Source: Cryobacterium sp. SO2 (GTDB taxonomy: Bacteria; Actinomycetota; Actinomycetes; Actinomycetales; Microbacteriaceae). From it: a stretch of DNA of 64,000 nucleotides. Both the position numbers and the translations under genes were made by a program. Below, one piece after another: positions 52,176 through 60,373 of this stretch. Numbering within the stretch: the first letter of the stretch is position 1; each line of letters starts with the position of its first letter. Below the pieces are notes generated by a model. It had not been told where the DNA came from and searched no databases. It was given only the letters and a program-made list of their open reading frames with translations. Where the stretch lies: NCBI RefSeq assembly GCF_026151165.2, contig NZ_CP117849.1, forward strand, positions 496,001-560,000, in the 5' to 3' direction.

Positions 52176-54149
52176 ATGGGCACCTTCGCGATCGGCGACA
52201 CCGACTTCCTCCTCGACGGGCAGCCGTTCCAGGTGCTGGCCGGCGCCATCCACTACTTCCGGGTGCACCCGGACCACTGGGCCGACCGCATCCACAAGGC
52301 GAAGCTGATGGGCCTGAACACCATCGAGACCTATGTCGCCTGGAACGCGCACTCGCCCGCCCGCGGCGACTTCGACACCACCGGCCAGCTCGACCTGGCC
52401 CGGTTCCTCGACCTCATCGCCGCCGAGGGCCTGTACGCCATCGTGCGGCCCGGCCCGTTCATCTGCGCCGAGTGGGACAACGGGGGACTGCCCGGCTGGC
52501 TGTTCACCGACCCCGCCGTGGGCGTGCGCCGCAACGAACCGCTCTACATGGCGGCCGTGGCCGAGTACTTCGACCAGCTGCTGCCGATCGTGGCGTCCCG
52601 GCAGATCGACCGGGGCGGCCCCGTCATCCTCGTGCAGATCGAGAACGAGTACGGCGCCTACGGCAATGACAAGAGCTACCTGCGTGCCCTCGTGGAGCTC
52701 AACCGGGCCGGCGGCATCACGGTGCCGCTCACCACCATCGACCAACCCACCGACCAGATGCTCTCCGACGGCAGCCTGCCCGAGCTGCACAAGACCGGCT
52801 CGTTCGGCTCTCGCGCCACCGAGCGCCTGGCCACCCTGCGCCGTCACCAGCCGACCGGCCCGCTGATGTGCGCCGAGTTCTGGAACGGCTGGTTCGACCA
52901 CTGGGGCGCGCACCACCACACCACCTCCGCGGACGAGAGCGCCCGCGAGCTGGACGACCTGCTCGCCACCGGCGCATCCGTGTCGCTGTACATGTTCACC
53001 GGCGGCACCAACTTCGGCTTCACCAACGGCGCCAACGACAAGGGCGTCTACCAGCCCACCGTCACCTCCTACGACTACGACGCGCCCCTCTCCGAGAGCG
53101 GCGAGATCACGGCCAAGTACCTCGCCTTCCGCCAGGTGCTGGCCCGGTACGCGCCGGTGCCCGCCGAACTGCCCGCGCCCGCCACGGATGCGCCGGCCTT
53201 CACGGTGGCACTCGACGAGTCAGTCTCGCTCTGGGACGCGCTGCCCGAGCTGACCGACACCGTCGCGCCGGCGGCGGCGCTCACCAGCAGCCCAGGAGTG
53301 CCCGCCGCATCCGGCCTGCCCAGCATCGCCGCCGCATCCGGCCTGCCCAGCATGGATGCCCTCGGCCAGTACACGGGGTTCGCCCTGTATCGCAACCGGC
53401 TCACGCCGGGTGCCCGGGTGTTGTCGTTCGGCGAGGTGCGCGACCGCGCCCAGGTCTTCGTCGACGGCACCGCGGTGGGTGTGCTGCACCGCGACCACCA
53501 CGACCGCTCGATCAGCCTGCCGCCGGGGGAGCGCCTCGACGTGCTCGTCGAAGACCAGGGCCGGGTCAACTACGGCCCGCGCATCGGCGAAGACAAGGGC
53601 CTGATCGGCCCGGCCACCCTCGACGGGGTGCAGCTCGGCGGCTGGCAGGTGCTGCCGCTGGATGTCGACGCTTTCGTCGCATCCGACAGCGCACTCTTCG
53701 CCGCGCAGCCGACCCACCGGGGCGCGGGGTCGCACGCCGTGGACCTGGACCTCGACGTGGATCTCGACCTCGCCGTGAACCTCACCCCCACCCCCACGCT
53801 CACCGCGCGGGCCACGGGTCCGAGCTCCACGGATGCCGCGGCCACCCTCACCCTGGTCCCGCCCGTCGACTCCGGGTCGCTCAGCGGTCCGGCGTTCGCG
53901 CGCGGCCGGTTCGACGCCCAGCCCGGCGTCGACCTGTTCCTCAGCACCGCCGGCTGGGGCAAGGGCCAGGCCTGGATCAACGGCTTCAACCTCGGCCGGT
54001 TCTGGGACCGCGGCCCGCAGACCACCCTCTACGTGCCCGGCCCGGCCTTGCGTGCGGAGAACGAGCTGGTCATCCTGTGCCTGCACGGCACCGAGAGCAC
54101 CCTCGCCCGCTTCGTCTCCCGCCCCGACCTCGGCCACACCGACTTCTAA
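52176..54149 (+). CDS. GH35 beta-galactosidase
   Basis: This 657-residue enzyme begins two bases after the GH42 gene. LAGAIHYFRVHPDHWADRIHKAKLMGLNTIETYVAWNAHSP is the GH35 signature. The acid/base Glu158 is in VQIENEYGAYG, and the nucleophile Glu234 is in CAEFWNGWFDHWG. It has C-terminal jelly-roll domains, separated by two small in-frame repeats: AASGLPS twice near residue 385, and an Asp/Leu-rich stretch (LDLDVDLDLAVNL) near residue 530. No signal peptide. An upstream extension of this frame is antisense-like and rejected. Confidence 0.93.
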   Translation: MGTFAIGDTDFLLDGQPFQVLAGAIHYFRVHPDHWADRIHKAKLMGLNTIETYVAWNAHSPARGDFDTTGQLDLARFLDLIAAEGLYAIVRPGPFICAEWDNGGLPGWLFTDPAVGVRRNEPLYMAAVAEYFDQLLPIVASRQIDRGGPVILVQIENEYGAYGNDKSYLRALVELNRAGGITVPLTTIDQPTDQMLSDGSLPELHKTGSFGSRATERLATLRRHQPTGPLMCAEFWNGWFDHWGAHHHTTSADESARELDDLLATGASVSLYMFTGGTNFGFTNGANDKGVYQPTVTSYDYDAPLSESGEITAKYLAFRQVLARYAPVPAELPAPATDAPAFTVALDESVSLWDALPELTDTVAPAAALTSSPGVPAASGLPSIAAASGLPSMDALGQYTGFALYRNRLTPGARVLSFGEVRDRAQVFVDGTAVGVLHRDHHDRSISLPPGERLDVLVEDQGRVNYGPRIGEDKGLIGPATLDGVQLGGWQVLPLDVDAFVASDSALFAAQPTHRGAGSHAVDLDLDVDLDLAVNLTPTPTLTARATGPSSTDAAATLTLVPPVDSGSLSGPAFARGRFDAQPGVDLFLSTAGWGKGQAWINGFNLGRFWDRGPQTTLYVPGPALRAENELVILCLHGTESTLARFVSRPDLGHTDF

Positions 54150-54162
54150 CCCCTTCCCGCCC

Positions 54163-54228
54163 CACTGTTCCCCATGCGGACAATTGCGTCCGGTGCGCCG
54201 GGCGCAAAAGTCCGATTCGGGCACAGTT
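54163..54228. repeat. 66-bp palindromic element, copy F
   Basis: It begins 14 bp after the GH35 stop (CACTGTTCCCC ... GGGCACAGTT). The inner right arm deviates (GCGCAAAAGTCCGATT), so it is one of the more diverged copies. Confidence 0.85.
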
Positions 54229-54259
54229 GCAACGCCTGGTGCGCCTGGTGCGCCCGTTC

Positions 54260-54370
54260 CGCTGGTTGAGCTTGTCGAAGCCAGGTGACCCGGTCTCGCT
54301 GGTTGAGCTTGTCGAAACCAGGTGACCCAGTCTCGCTGGTTGAGCTTGTCGAAACCAGGTGACCCAGTCT
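54260..54370. repeat. Three tandem 37-bp repeats with TTGAGCTTGTCGAA core
   Basis: Units start at 54260, 54297 and 54334, each CGCTGGTTGAGCTTGTCGAA followed by (G/A)CCAGGTGACCC(G/A)GTCT. The core is the reverse complement of the TCGACAAGCTCGACCA motif at 28602 and is related to the repeat at 36200-36261. No gene overlaps. Confidence 0.9.
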
Positions 54371-54455
54371 GCGGTCCGCGCCTCGTGTGTATCCGCGGTG
54401 CCCGCATCCGCGCGCCCTGATGCTCGCGACGCATCCCACGCCCCCTCACCCTGCC

Positions 54456-54521
54456 GAGTTGCCCCACTGCGGACGAGTTGCCCCGGCGCACCGGAGCAAC
54501 TCGTCCGTAGTGGGGCAACTC
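54456..54521. repeat. 66-bp palindromic element, variant family
   Basis: It has the same 66-bp length and nested design as copies A-I but different outer arms: GAGTTGCCCCACTGCGGACG ... CGTCCGTAGTGGGGCAACTC. It lies 15 bp beyond the stop of the amidase gene. A related 66-bp sequence lies inside dnaX. Confidence 0.88.
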
Positions 54522-54536
54522 GCGCGCCGGATGCCC

Positions 54537-55949
54537 TCAGCCGCGACCGCCCACAGGCGGGCGCCGGTCGGCCCAGGGCTGCACGCGCTCCAGCTGGGCG
54601 CACACCGCGATCACCAGCTCCTCCGAGTTCGCCGGCCCCACCACCTGGCCGCTGAGCGGCAGCCCGTCCACGCTGAACCCGGTCGGGATCGCCGCTGCCG
54701 GGTTGCCCAGCACGTTCCAGATCGACGTGAACGATGCCGTGGGCGTCGCCGCGGCCATCGCTGCCCAGAAACCGCGCCCGTCGAGCTGGCCCACAGGCAC
54801 GGCGGGAGTGGGGGTGGTGGGCATCAGCAGCAGGTCGATGCCGTCGAACAGGCTGGCCAGAAACCGCTCGCCGTCGGCGATGCCGCGCCGCTCGGCGGCC
54901 GCACTGAACGCCAGCAACGGCCGGGCGATCCGCACCATCGTGCGGGTGCGCTTCTCCAGCAGCCGCGGATGCTCCACCCGCGCAGCCTCATCGCTCACCC
55001 CGCCGAGAACCTGCAGCATGAACGGCAGGGCCAGCTTCGGGTACGCGGGGGTAACTTCCACGACCTCGTGGCCGAGGTCACGCAGCGCCCGAGCCGTCCG
55101 GTGCAGGGCCTCCGTGGTCTCGGCATCCGCGGCCGGGCCGCCGCCGGGGTTCTTCACCGCGAGCCCGATGCGCAGCCGGGCCGGCGCGGTCGTGGCGGCG
55201 GCCGCCAACGATCCGGTCCACGGCTGCGCGGAGAACCGGTCGGCCGCGGTGCTGCCCGCGACGGCGTCGTAGATCAGGGCGCTGTCGGCCACGCTGCGGG
55301 TCAGCGGGCCGAGCACCCCGAGGGAGCGCCAGAGGTCGGCGTTGGGCGCGGCGCTGATCCGGCCCCGCTGCGGCTTGAGGCCGAACAGCCCGCAGTAGCT
55401 CGACGGCAGCCGGATCGACCCGCCGCCGTCGCCGCCGATACCGGCCGGCACCATGCCGCTGGCCACCGCGGCCGCGGTGCCGCCGCTCGAGCCGGCGGGG
55501 GAGCGCAGCGGATTCCACGGATTCCGGGTGTACCCGTTGGCGCTGGTCTCGGTCCACGGCCAGATCCCGAATTCGGGCATCCGGGTCTTGCCCACGATCA
55601 CGGCGCCGGCCGCGCGCAGCCGGCGCACCAGCTCGCTGTCCGCCGCGGCGGACGACGTCACGGATGCGCCGCCGTACGCGGTCGGCAGTCCCGCCACGTC
55701 GTTCTCGTCCTTGATGGCGATCGGCACCCCGTGCAACGGCCCACGCAGCCGGCCCTCCGCCTGCTCCCGGTCCAGCTCGTCCGCCTCGGCGAGGGCCTCG
55801 GCGCCGCGCACCCACGCGAAGGCGTTGAGCACCGGGTCGAGCCGGCCGATGCGCTCCAGACTGTGCTGCACTACCTCCCGCGCCGTCACCTCCCCGGTCG
55901 CGATCAGATCCCGCAGTTCACCAACGCCCCGAAATTCCAGATCGACCAC
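54537..55949 (-). CDS. Amidase-signature family hydrolase
   Basis: This 470-residue protein has the Ser-cisSer-Lys core. The Lys lies in IAIKDENDVAGLPT, and the Gly/Ser-rich loop reads PAGSSGGTAAAVASGMVPAGIGGDGGGSIRLP. Family members hydrolyse amides ranging from small amides to peptide or Glu-tRNA substrates; here the lack of gatB/gatC nearby argues against GatA. The GTG start follows GGGGGAAC. It is a single gene on the minus strand, divergent from dnaX. Substrate unknown. Confidence 0.88.
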   Translation of the reverse strand: MVDLEFRGVGELRDLIATGEVTAREVVQHSLERIGRLDPVLNAFAWVRGAEALAEADELDREQAEGRLRGPLHGVPIAIKDENDVAGLPTAYGGASVTSSAAADSELVRRLRAAGAVIVGKTRMPEFGIWPWTETSANGYTRNPWNPLRSPAGSSGGTAAAVASGMVPAGIGGDGGGSIRLPSSYCGLFGLKPQRGRISAAPNADLWRSLGVLGPLTRSVADSALIYDAVAGSTAADRFSAQPWTGSLAAAATTAPARLRIGLAVKNPGGGPAADAETTEALHRTARALRDLGHEVVEVTPAYPKLALPFMLQVLGGVSDEAARVEHPRLLEKRTRTMVRIARPLLAFSAAAERRGIADGERFLASLFDGIDLLLMPTTPTPAVPVGQLDGRGFWAAMAAATPTASFTSIWNVLGNPAAAIPTGFSVDGLPLSGQVVGPANSEELVIAVCAQLERVQPWADRRPPVGGRG

Positions 55950-56390
55950 GACGTTCCCCCTTCAGGTGCGGATGCCCGCACGTGCGGATGCCCGCAAATC
56001 GCGGACACCACCGAACTCTGAGTTCATCCTGCCGTGCTGCCCCGCCGCTGCGGGCCTCCCACGGGTCCGGCATGTAAACGCTGGGCTCACCAGTGTTAAA
56101 GCCTTGTTTCGGGAGGGGGCCCGCACGCCGCCCCGGCGGTCGCGCCGGGCCCACTCCCGTGCCAACTGTTCCCCGTACGGACAATTGCGCCCGGTGTGCC
56201 GGGACCATTTGTCCGGAGCGGGCACAGTTGCGTGGGGTCCCGCACCGCGCGGCCGTCGGCGCCCGCACCCGGCGGCCGTCGGGCACTGCACCGTCCGGCT
56301 CCGGCATCGGGATGCCCGCGCTCGCCGCGCATCCGCCGCCCTGTGCACGACCCACCCGGGGTGTCGGTGGCAACAAGTACCATTGACCTC
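55950..56390. other. Repeat-containing spacer upstream of dnaX and the amidase gene
   Basis: 441 bp without a gene. It contains a 15-bp direct repeat GTGCGGATGCCCGCA (55966 and 55982), a weak inverted repeat AACGCTGG/CCAGTGTT (about 56077-56097), element G, and the dnaX -10 candidate TACCAT (56378-56383). The rest is unremarkable GC-rich sequence. Confidence 0.55.
56164..56229. repeat. 66-bp palindromic element, copy G
   Basis: It reads AACTGTTCCCCGTACGGACA ... GGGCACAGTT, about 160 bp upstream of the dnaX start. Confidence 0.9.
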
Positions 56391-59252
56391 GTGGTTACCG
56401 CCCTGTATCGCCGTTACCGGCCAGAGACTTTTGCCGAAATGATCGGTCAGTCACAGGTGACCGATCCGCTCATGACCGCCCTGCGCACCAACAGGGTCAA
56501 TCATGCCTACCTCTTCAGCGGACCCCGCGGCTGTGGTAAGACCACCTCCGCGCGCATCCTGGCCCGCTGCCTCAACTGTGCAGAGGGCCCCACCGACACC
56601 CCCTGCGGCGTCTGCCCCAGCTGCGTCGAGCTCTCCCGCGACGGCAGCGGCTCCCTCGACGTGGTCGAAATCGACGCGGCCAGCCACAACGGTGTCGACG
56701 ACGCCCGCGACATCCGCGAACGCGCCATCTTCGCGCCGGCCCGCGACCGCTACAAGATCTTCATCCTCGACGAGGCGCACATGGTCACCCCGCAGGGCTT
56801 CAACGCGCTGCTCAAGATCGTGGAAGAGCCGCCGGAACACGTGAAGTTCATCTTCGCCACGACCGAGCCCGAGAAGGTCATCGGCACCATCCGCTCGCGC
56901 ACCCACCACTACCCGTTCCGGCTGGTGCCGCCCGCACCCATGCTCGACTACGTGCAGCAGCTCTGCGACAGCGAGCACATGAGCGTTGCCCCCGGCGTGC
57001 TGCCGCTCGTGGTGCGCGCCGGCGGCGGCTCGCCCCGCGACACCCTCTCGCTGCTCGACCAGCTGATGGCCGGCTCCGAGACGGATGCCATCGAGTACGA
57101 ACGCGCCGTGGCCCTGCTCGGCTACACCAACGCGGCCCTGCTCGACGACGCCATCGACGCCATCGCCGCCCGCGACTCGTCCTCGGCGTTCGACGCCGTC
57201 GACCGGGTGATCCAGACCGGCCAGGACCCGCGCCGCTTCGTCGAAGACCTGCTCGAGCGCATGCGCGACCTCATCATCGTGGCCGCCACCAGCGCCGCCG
57301 GTGCCGCCGCGGTGCTGCGCGGCGTGCCGCAGGACGAACTCGACCGGATGGCCGTGCAGGCCGCCAAGTTCGGCCCGGCCGAGCTGAGCCGCACCGCCGA
57401 CATCCTCAACGCCGCCCTCACCGAGATGACCGGCGCCACCTCGCCGCGCCTGCACCTCGAACTCATGATCGCCCGCGCGCTCATCCCCGCCACCGACGAC
57501 ACCACCCGCGGCGCGCTCGCCCGCGTCGAACGCCTCGAACGCCGCATCGGCGTCGACGGCGGCCCCACGGATGCGCCGGCCCCGGCCGCGCCCGCCGCCT
57601 CGGCCCCGCGCACGCCCGCCGCCCCGCCCGCCGGAGCCCCGTCCGCGGCCCCAGCTTCGAGTGCCGCCGCGCCGGCCGCAACCTCCCCGGCCTCGTCGGC
57701 GCCCGCCCCGGCCGGCTCGGGCTGGGCCACTCGCGTACCCGGAGCCCCGGCCGCAGTCCCTATCGAAACTGCCGCCGCCGACCGAGAGGCCTCCGGCGCC
57801 GTTCCGGCCGGGGCCGCTGCGTCCGCTGGCGCATCCGCCGGCGCAGGTTCCACCCCAGCCGCGGGTTCCACCGCCGGTGCGGCTTCCGCCACCGGAACCC
57901 CTGCCGCGTCTGGCGCGTCAGCCACCGGGGCTGCCGGCGCCGGAGCATCCGCCGCCAGCGGCCCGGTCACGCCCGCCGCCAGCCCGGCCGAACCCGCCGC
58001 GCCGGCCGCAGCTCCCGCGCGCCCGGTGGGCCCGGTCACCCTGGCGCAGATCAAGGATGCCTGGCCGCAGATCCTCGACGCCGTCAAGGAGGTCAAGCTC
58101 AGCGCCTGGCTCGTCGTGTACACCGCGCGCGTGCTCGACCTGCGCGGCGAAGACGTGCTCGTGCTGTCCTTCCCCAGCGAGCAGGACATGCAGGGCTTCA
58201 AGGCGCAGCAGGCCCCTGGCCAGGGTGTCAGCGAGTTCCTCCGCGGCGCCATCGTCAAGGTGCTCGGTCTGCGCGTGAAGTTCATCGCCCGCGCCGACTC
58301 CGAGGCCTTCCCCTCGAACACCGGGCACGCCCCGGGCTCCGCTCCCGCCGCCGACCTGCCCTCCTCCGGACCAGTTGCCCCGGTGCAGCAGGGCAACTCG
58401 TCCGCTCCGGGGCAACTCGCGGATGCGCCGTCCCCGACTCCCTCCCGCGCGGCGCCGACGGATGCCTCCGCGTCAGCGGATGCGCCGTCACTGGGCAGCA
58501 CCCCGCCGGCGTCAGGCGCCCCCACCGCCGTGCCGTCAGCCGGTTCGTCCGCCTTCGGCGAGTCGTCCAGCAGCGCCACCGCAAGCGCCGGCGCAGCCAC
58601 CTCAAGCGCCGGCGCAGCCACCTCAAGCACCGCCACCGCCACGCTCGCACCGCCCGCCACCTCCACCGGCTGGGCAACGGTGGTGATTCCCGGATCCGCC
58701 GCCGCCCTGGCCGCAGCCGAGACGGCAGCGACCGAGCCGGCCAGCATCGCCTCCTCCGCCAACGCGTCGGTCGCGGGTTCCCCCAGCGCGGCAACGGCAA
58801 GCGCGCCTGCGGTCTCCGCACCCGTTACCGGCTCGCCGGTCGCAGACGTCGGCCAGGGCGGACGAGCCGCGGCGTCGCAGTCGGCCCCAGAGCCCGACTA
58901 CGCCCCCGAGCCCGACTTCGAGCCGCCCTTCGACGAGGAGCCGCCGCCCTACGACGACCTCCCGCCCGACCCGCAGTCCTTCTCCGGTCCGCCGGAGACC
59001 GGTCGCGATGCCCGCTCGGCCCCGCAGCAGGCGCCGCGCCAACAGCAGGCCCCCGGCCAGTCGGCACCACCGGCATCCGCCCCGACCGCGCCGAACGCAT
59101 CCGCCCAGCGCGGCGGCGCCCCGGCCCGCCGCTCGCCCGCGTTCGCGGAAAAGCAGCGTTACGGCGAGGCCGTGGTGCGCGAGATCCTCGGCGCCACCTT
59201 CATCGAAGAGCAGCCGCACGACCCGATCTCGCGACAGAGGAACGACAACTAA
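56391..59252 (+). CDS. dnaX: DNA polymerase III subunit gamma/tau
   Basis: This 953-residue clamp-loader subunit has an AAA+ domain with Walker A GPRGCGKT (44-51), a zinc module with four cysteines (CLNCAEGPTDTPCGVCPSC), DEAH and the sensor FIFATTEPEKV. After about residue 385 comes a very long Ala/Pro/Ser linker, an RNase-H-like/tau domain near residues 545-640 (WPQILDAVKEVKLSAWLVVY), another linker, and a conserved end (SPAFAEKQRYGEAVVREILGATFIEE). The linker contains a codon-aligned 66-bp repeat element (residues 655-676). GTG 56391 follows TACCAT by seven bases (leaderless). recR begins right after the stop. Confidence 0.95.
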   Translation: MVTALYRRYRPETFAEMIGQSQVTDPLMTALRTNRVNHAYLFSGPRGCGKTTSARILARCLNCAEGPTDTPCGVCPSCVELSRDGSGSLDVVEIDAASHNGVDDARDIRERAIFAPARDRYKIFILDEAHMVTPQGFNALLKIVEEPPEHVKFIFATTEPEKVIGTIRSRTHHYPFRLVPPAPMLDYVQQLCDSEHMSVAPGVLPLVVRAGGGSPRDTLSLLDQLMAGSETDAIEYERAVALLGYTNAALLDDAIDAIAARDSSSAFDAVDRVIQTGQDPRRFVEDLLERMRDLIIVAATSAAGAAAVLRGVPQDELDRMAVQAAKFGPAELSRTADILNAALTEMTGATSPRLHLELMIARALIPATDDTTRGALARVERLERRIGVDGGPTDAPAPAAPAASAPRTPAAPPAGAPSAAPASSAAAPAATSPASSAPAPAGSGWATRVPGAPAAVPIETAAADREASGAVPAGAAASAGASAGAGSTPAAGSTAGAASATGTPAASGASATGAAGAGASAASGPVTPAASPAEPAAPAAAPARPVGPVTLAQIKDAWPQILDAVKEVKLSAWLVVYTARVLDLRGEDVLVLSFPSEQDMQGFKAQQAPGQGVSEFLRGAIVKVLGLRVKFIARADSEAFPSNTGHAPGSAPAADLPSSGPVAPVQQGNSSAPGQLADAPSPTPSRAAPTDASASADAPSLGSTPPASGAPTAVPSAGSSAFGESSSSATASAGAATSSAGAATSSTATATLAPPATSTGWATVVIPGSAAALAAAETAATEPASIASSANASVAGSPSAATASAPAVSAPVTGSPVADVGQGGRAAASQSAPEPDYAPEPDFEPPFDEEPPPYDDLPPDPQSFSGPPETGRDARSAPQQAPRQQQAPGQSAPPASAPTAPNASAQRGGAPARRSPAFAEKQRYGEAVVREILGATFIEEQPHDPISRQRNDN
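58353..58418. repeat. 66-bp element copy inside dnaX, in frame
   Basis: Aligned without gaps to the variant at 54456-54521, 52 of 66 bases match, including AGTTGCCCCG, GCAACTCGTCCG and GGGGCAACTC. It starts exactly at a codon boundary and encodes 22 residues beginning DLPSSGPVAP. This could be an old insertion kept open because its length is a multiple of three. Confidence 0.75.
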
Positions 59253-59852
59253 ATGTACGAAGGAATCGTTCAGGAACTCATCGACGAGCTCGGCCGCCTG
59301 CCCGGCATCGGCCCGAAGTCGGCGCAGCGCATCGCGTTCCACATCCTGCAGACCAAGAACTTCGACGTGACCCACCTGGCGAACGTGCTGCTCGAGGTGC
59401 GCGACAAGGTGAAGTTCTGCGAGATCTGCGGCAACGTCTCCGAGCAGGACACCTGCATGATCTGCCGCGACCCGCGCCGCAACCCCACCTCGATCTGCGT
59501 GGTCGAAGAGGCCAAGGACGTCGTCGCGATCGAGCGCACCCGCGAGTTCAAGGGCCTGTACCACGTGCTCGGCGGGGCGATCAGCCCCATCGACGGTATC
59601 GGACCCGACGATCTGCGCATCCGCCAGCTGATGACGCGCCTCGCCGACAACACCGTGCAGGAGGTGATCATCGCCACCGACCCCAACCTCGAGGGCGAGG
59701 CCACCGCCACCTACCTCTCCCGGCTGCTCACCACCCTCGAGATCAAGGTCACCCGCCTGGCCTCCGGCCTGCCCGTCGGCGGCGACCTCGAGTACGCCGA
59801 CGAGGTCACCCTCGGCCGCGCCTTCGAGGGCCGCCGCACCGTCACCTCCTAG
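59253..59852 (+). CDS. recR: Recombination mediator protein RecR
   Basis: This 199-residue protein has a helix-hairpin-helix (RLPGIGPKSAQRIAFHIL), a C4 zinc finger (CEICGNVSEQDTCMIC) and a Toprim domain (SICVVEEAKDVVAIERT, FKGLYHVLGGAISPIDGIGPDDL). It loads RecA at gaps together with RecO/RecF. It starts at the base after the dnaX stop, the common dnaX-recR pairing. Confidence 0.97.
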   Translation: MYEGIVQELIDELGRLPGIGPKSAQRIAFHILQTKNFDVTHLANVLLEVRDKVKFCEICGNVSEQDTCMICRDPRRNPTSICVVEEAKDVVAIERTREFKGLYHVLGGAISPIDGIGPDDLRIRQLMTRLADNTVQEVIIATDPNLEGEATATYLSRLLTTLEIKVTRLASGLPVGGDLEYADEVTLGRAFEGRRTVTS

Positions 59853-59922
59853 CCGCGCCCGCCCCGGCCCGGGCGCCCTGCGCCCGTCCCCGTCGCGCCC
59901 GCCGCGGCCCGGGTGCCGCGAC

Positions 59923-59988
59923 AACTGTTCCCCATGCGGACATCTGCGCCCGGTGTGCCGGCACCATTTGTCCGCTTCGGCAACACTT
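59923..59988. repeat. 66-bp palindromic element, copy H
   Basis: AACTGTTCCCCATGCGGACA ... GGCAACACTT, 71 bp after the recR stop and just before the octamer array. Confidence 0.88.
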
Positions 59989-59991
59989 GTG

Positions 59992-60061
59992 CCCGGATGC
60001 CCGGATGCCCGGATGCCCGGATGCCCGGATGCCCGGATGCCCGGATGCCCGGATGCCCGGA
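59992..60061. repeat. Tandem octamer array (CCCGGATG, eight perfect copies)
   Basis: CCCGGATG is repeated without change at 59992, 60000, 60008, 60016, 60024, 60032, 60040 and 60048, followed by a partial unit. The period is not a multiple of three, and no gene is present. This is a likely variable-number locus. Confidence 0.95.
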
Positions 60062-60136
60062 CGGGCACCTCGTGCGCCGCACGTCTGCCCGCATATAGCG
60101 CTCCACCGTGACACGAACCGGGCTTCTCCCCTCTAT

Positions 60137-60267
60137 GACTGGCCTATTTTGGCTAGTGCGGAGGCGCTCGCGACTAGCAAGAATGGGCCAGTCATCGAAC
60201 CCGCGGAGATGACTGGCCCGGAATTGCTAGTGCGGAGGCGCTCACGACTAGCAAGAATGGGCCAGTC
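60137..60267. repeat. Pair of 57-bp palindromic elements with 17-bp spacer
   Basis: Units lie at 60137-60193 and 60211-60267. Both begin GACTGGCC, contain GCTAGTGCGGAGGCGCTC and end GCAAGAATGGGCCAGTC. Spacing and length equal the pair at 36037-36167. The pair lies 55-107 bp upstream of the lysC -10 candidate. Confidence 0.88.
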
Positions 60268-60321
60268 AGCGTCGGCGCGCGCACACTCCGTCACATGAAC
60301 GACCGAGAATACGAACGCATT

Positions 60322-60327
60322 TAGGAT
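60322..60327 (+). promoter_or_regulatory. Candidate lysC -10 box
   Basis: TAGGAT is followed by a short leader of about 40 nt with AGGAG before the GTG. A convincing -35 is not seen, and there is no room for a lysine riboswitch in the leader. Confidence 0.5.
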
Positions 60328-60373
60328 GGGAACGCGGGATGTCTCCGCGTACCCGGAAGCCAGGAGTGCCCAC

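Noticed and set aside
54260..54370. CRISPR array
   Set aside because: The three 37-bp units are directly adjacent with no spacers, and there are no cas genes in the window.
56391..59252. Programmed frameshift producing a short gamma form of DnaX
   Set aside because: No A-rich slippery heptamer with a following stop in the expected region; the gene is GC-rich throughout.
59992..60061. CRISPR or origin-type iteron array
   Set aside because: 8-bp perfect tandem units without spacers, no DnaA boxes and no replication gene beside it fit simple slippage.
60268..60373. Lysine riboswitch ahead of lysC
   Set aside because: The space between the -10 candidate and the start is about 40 nt, and no conserved riboswitch core is visible.
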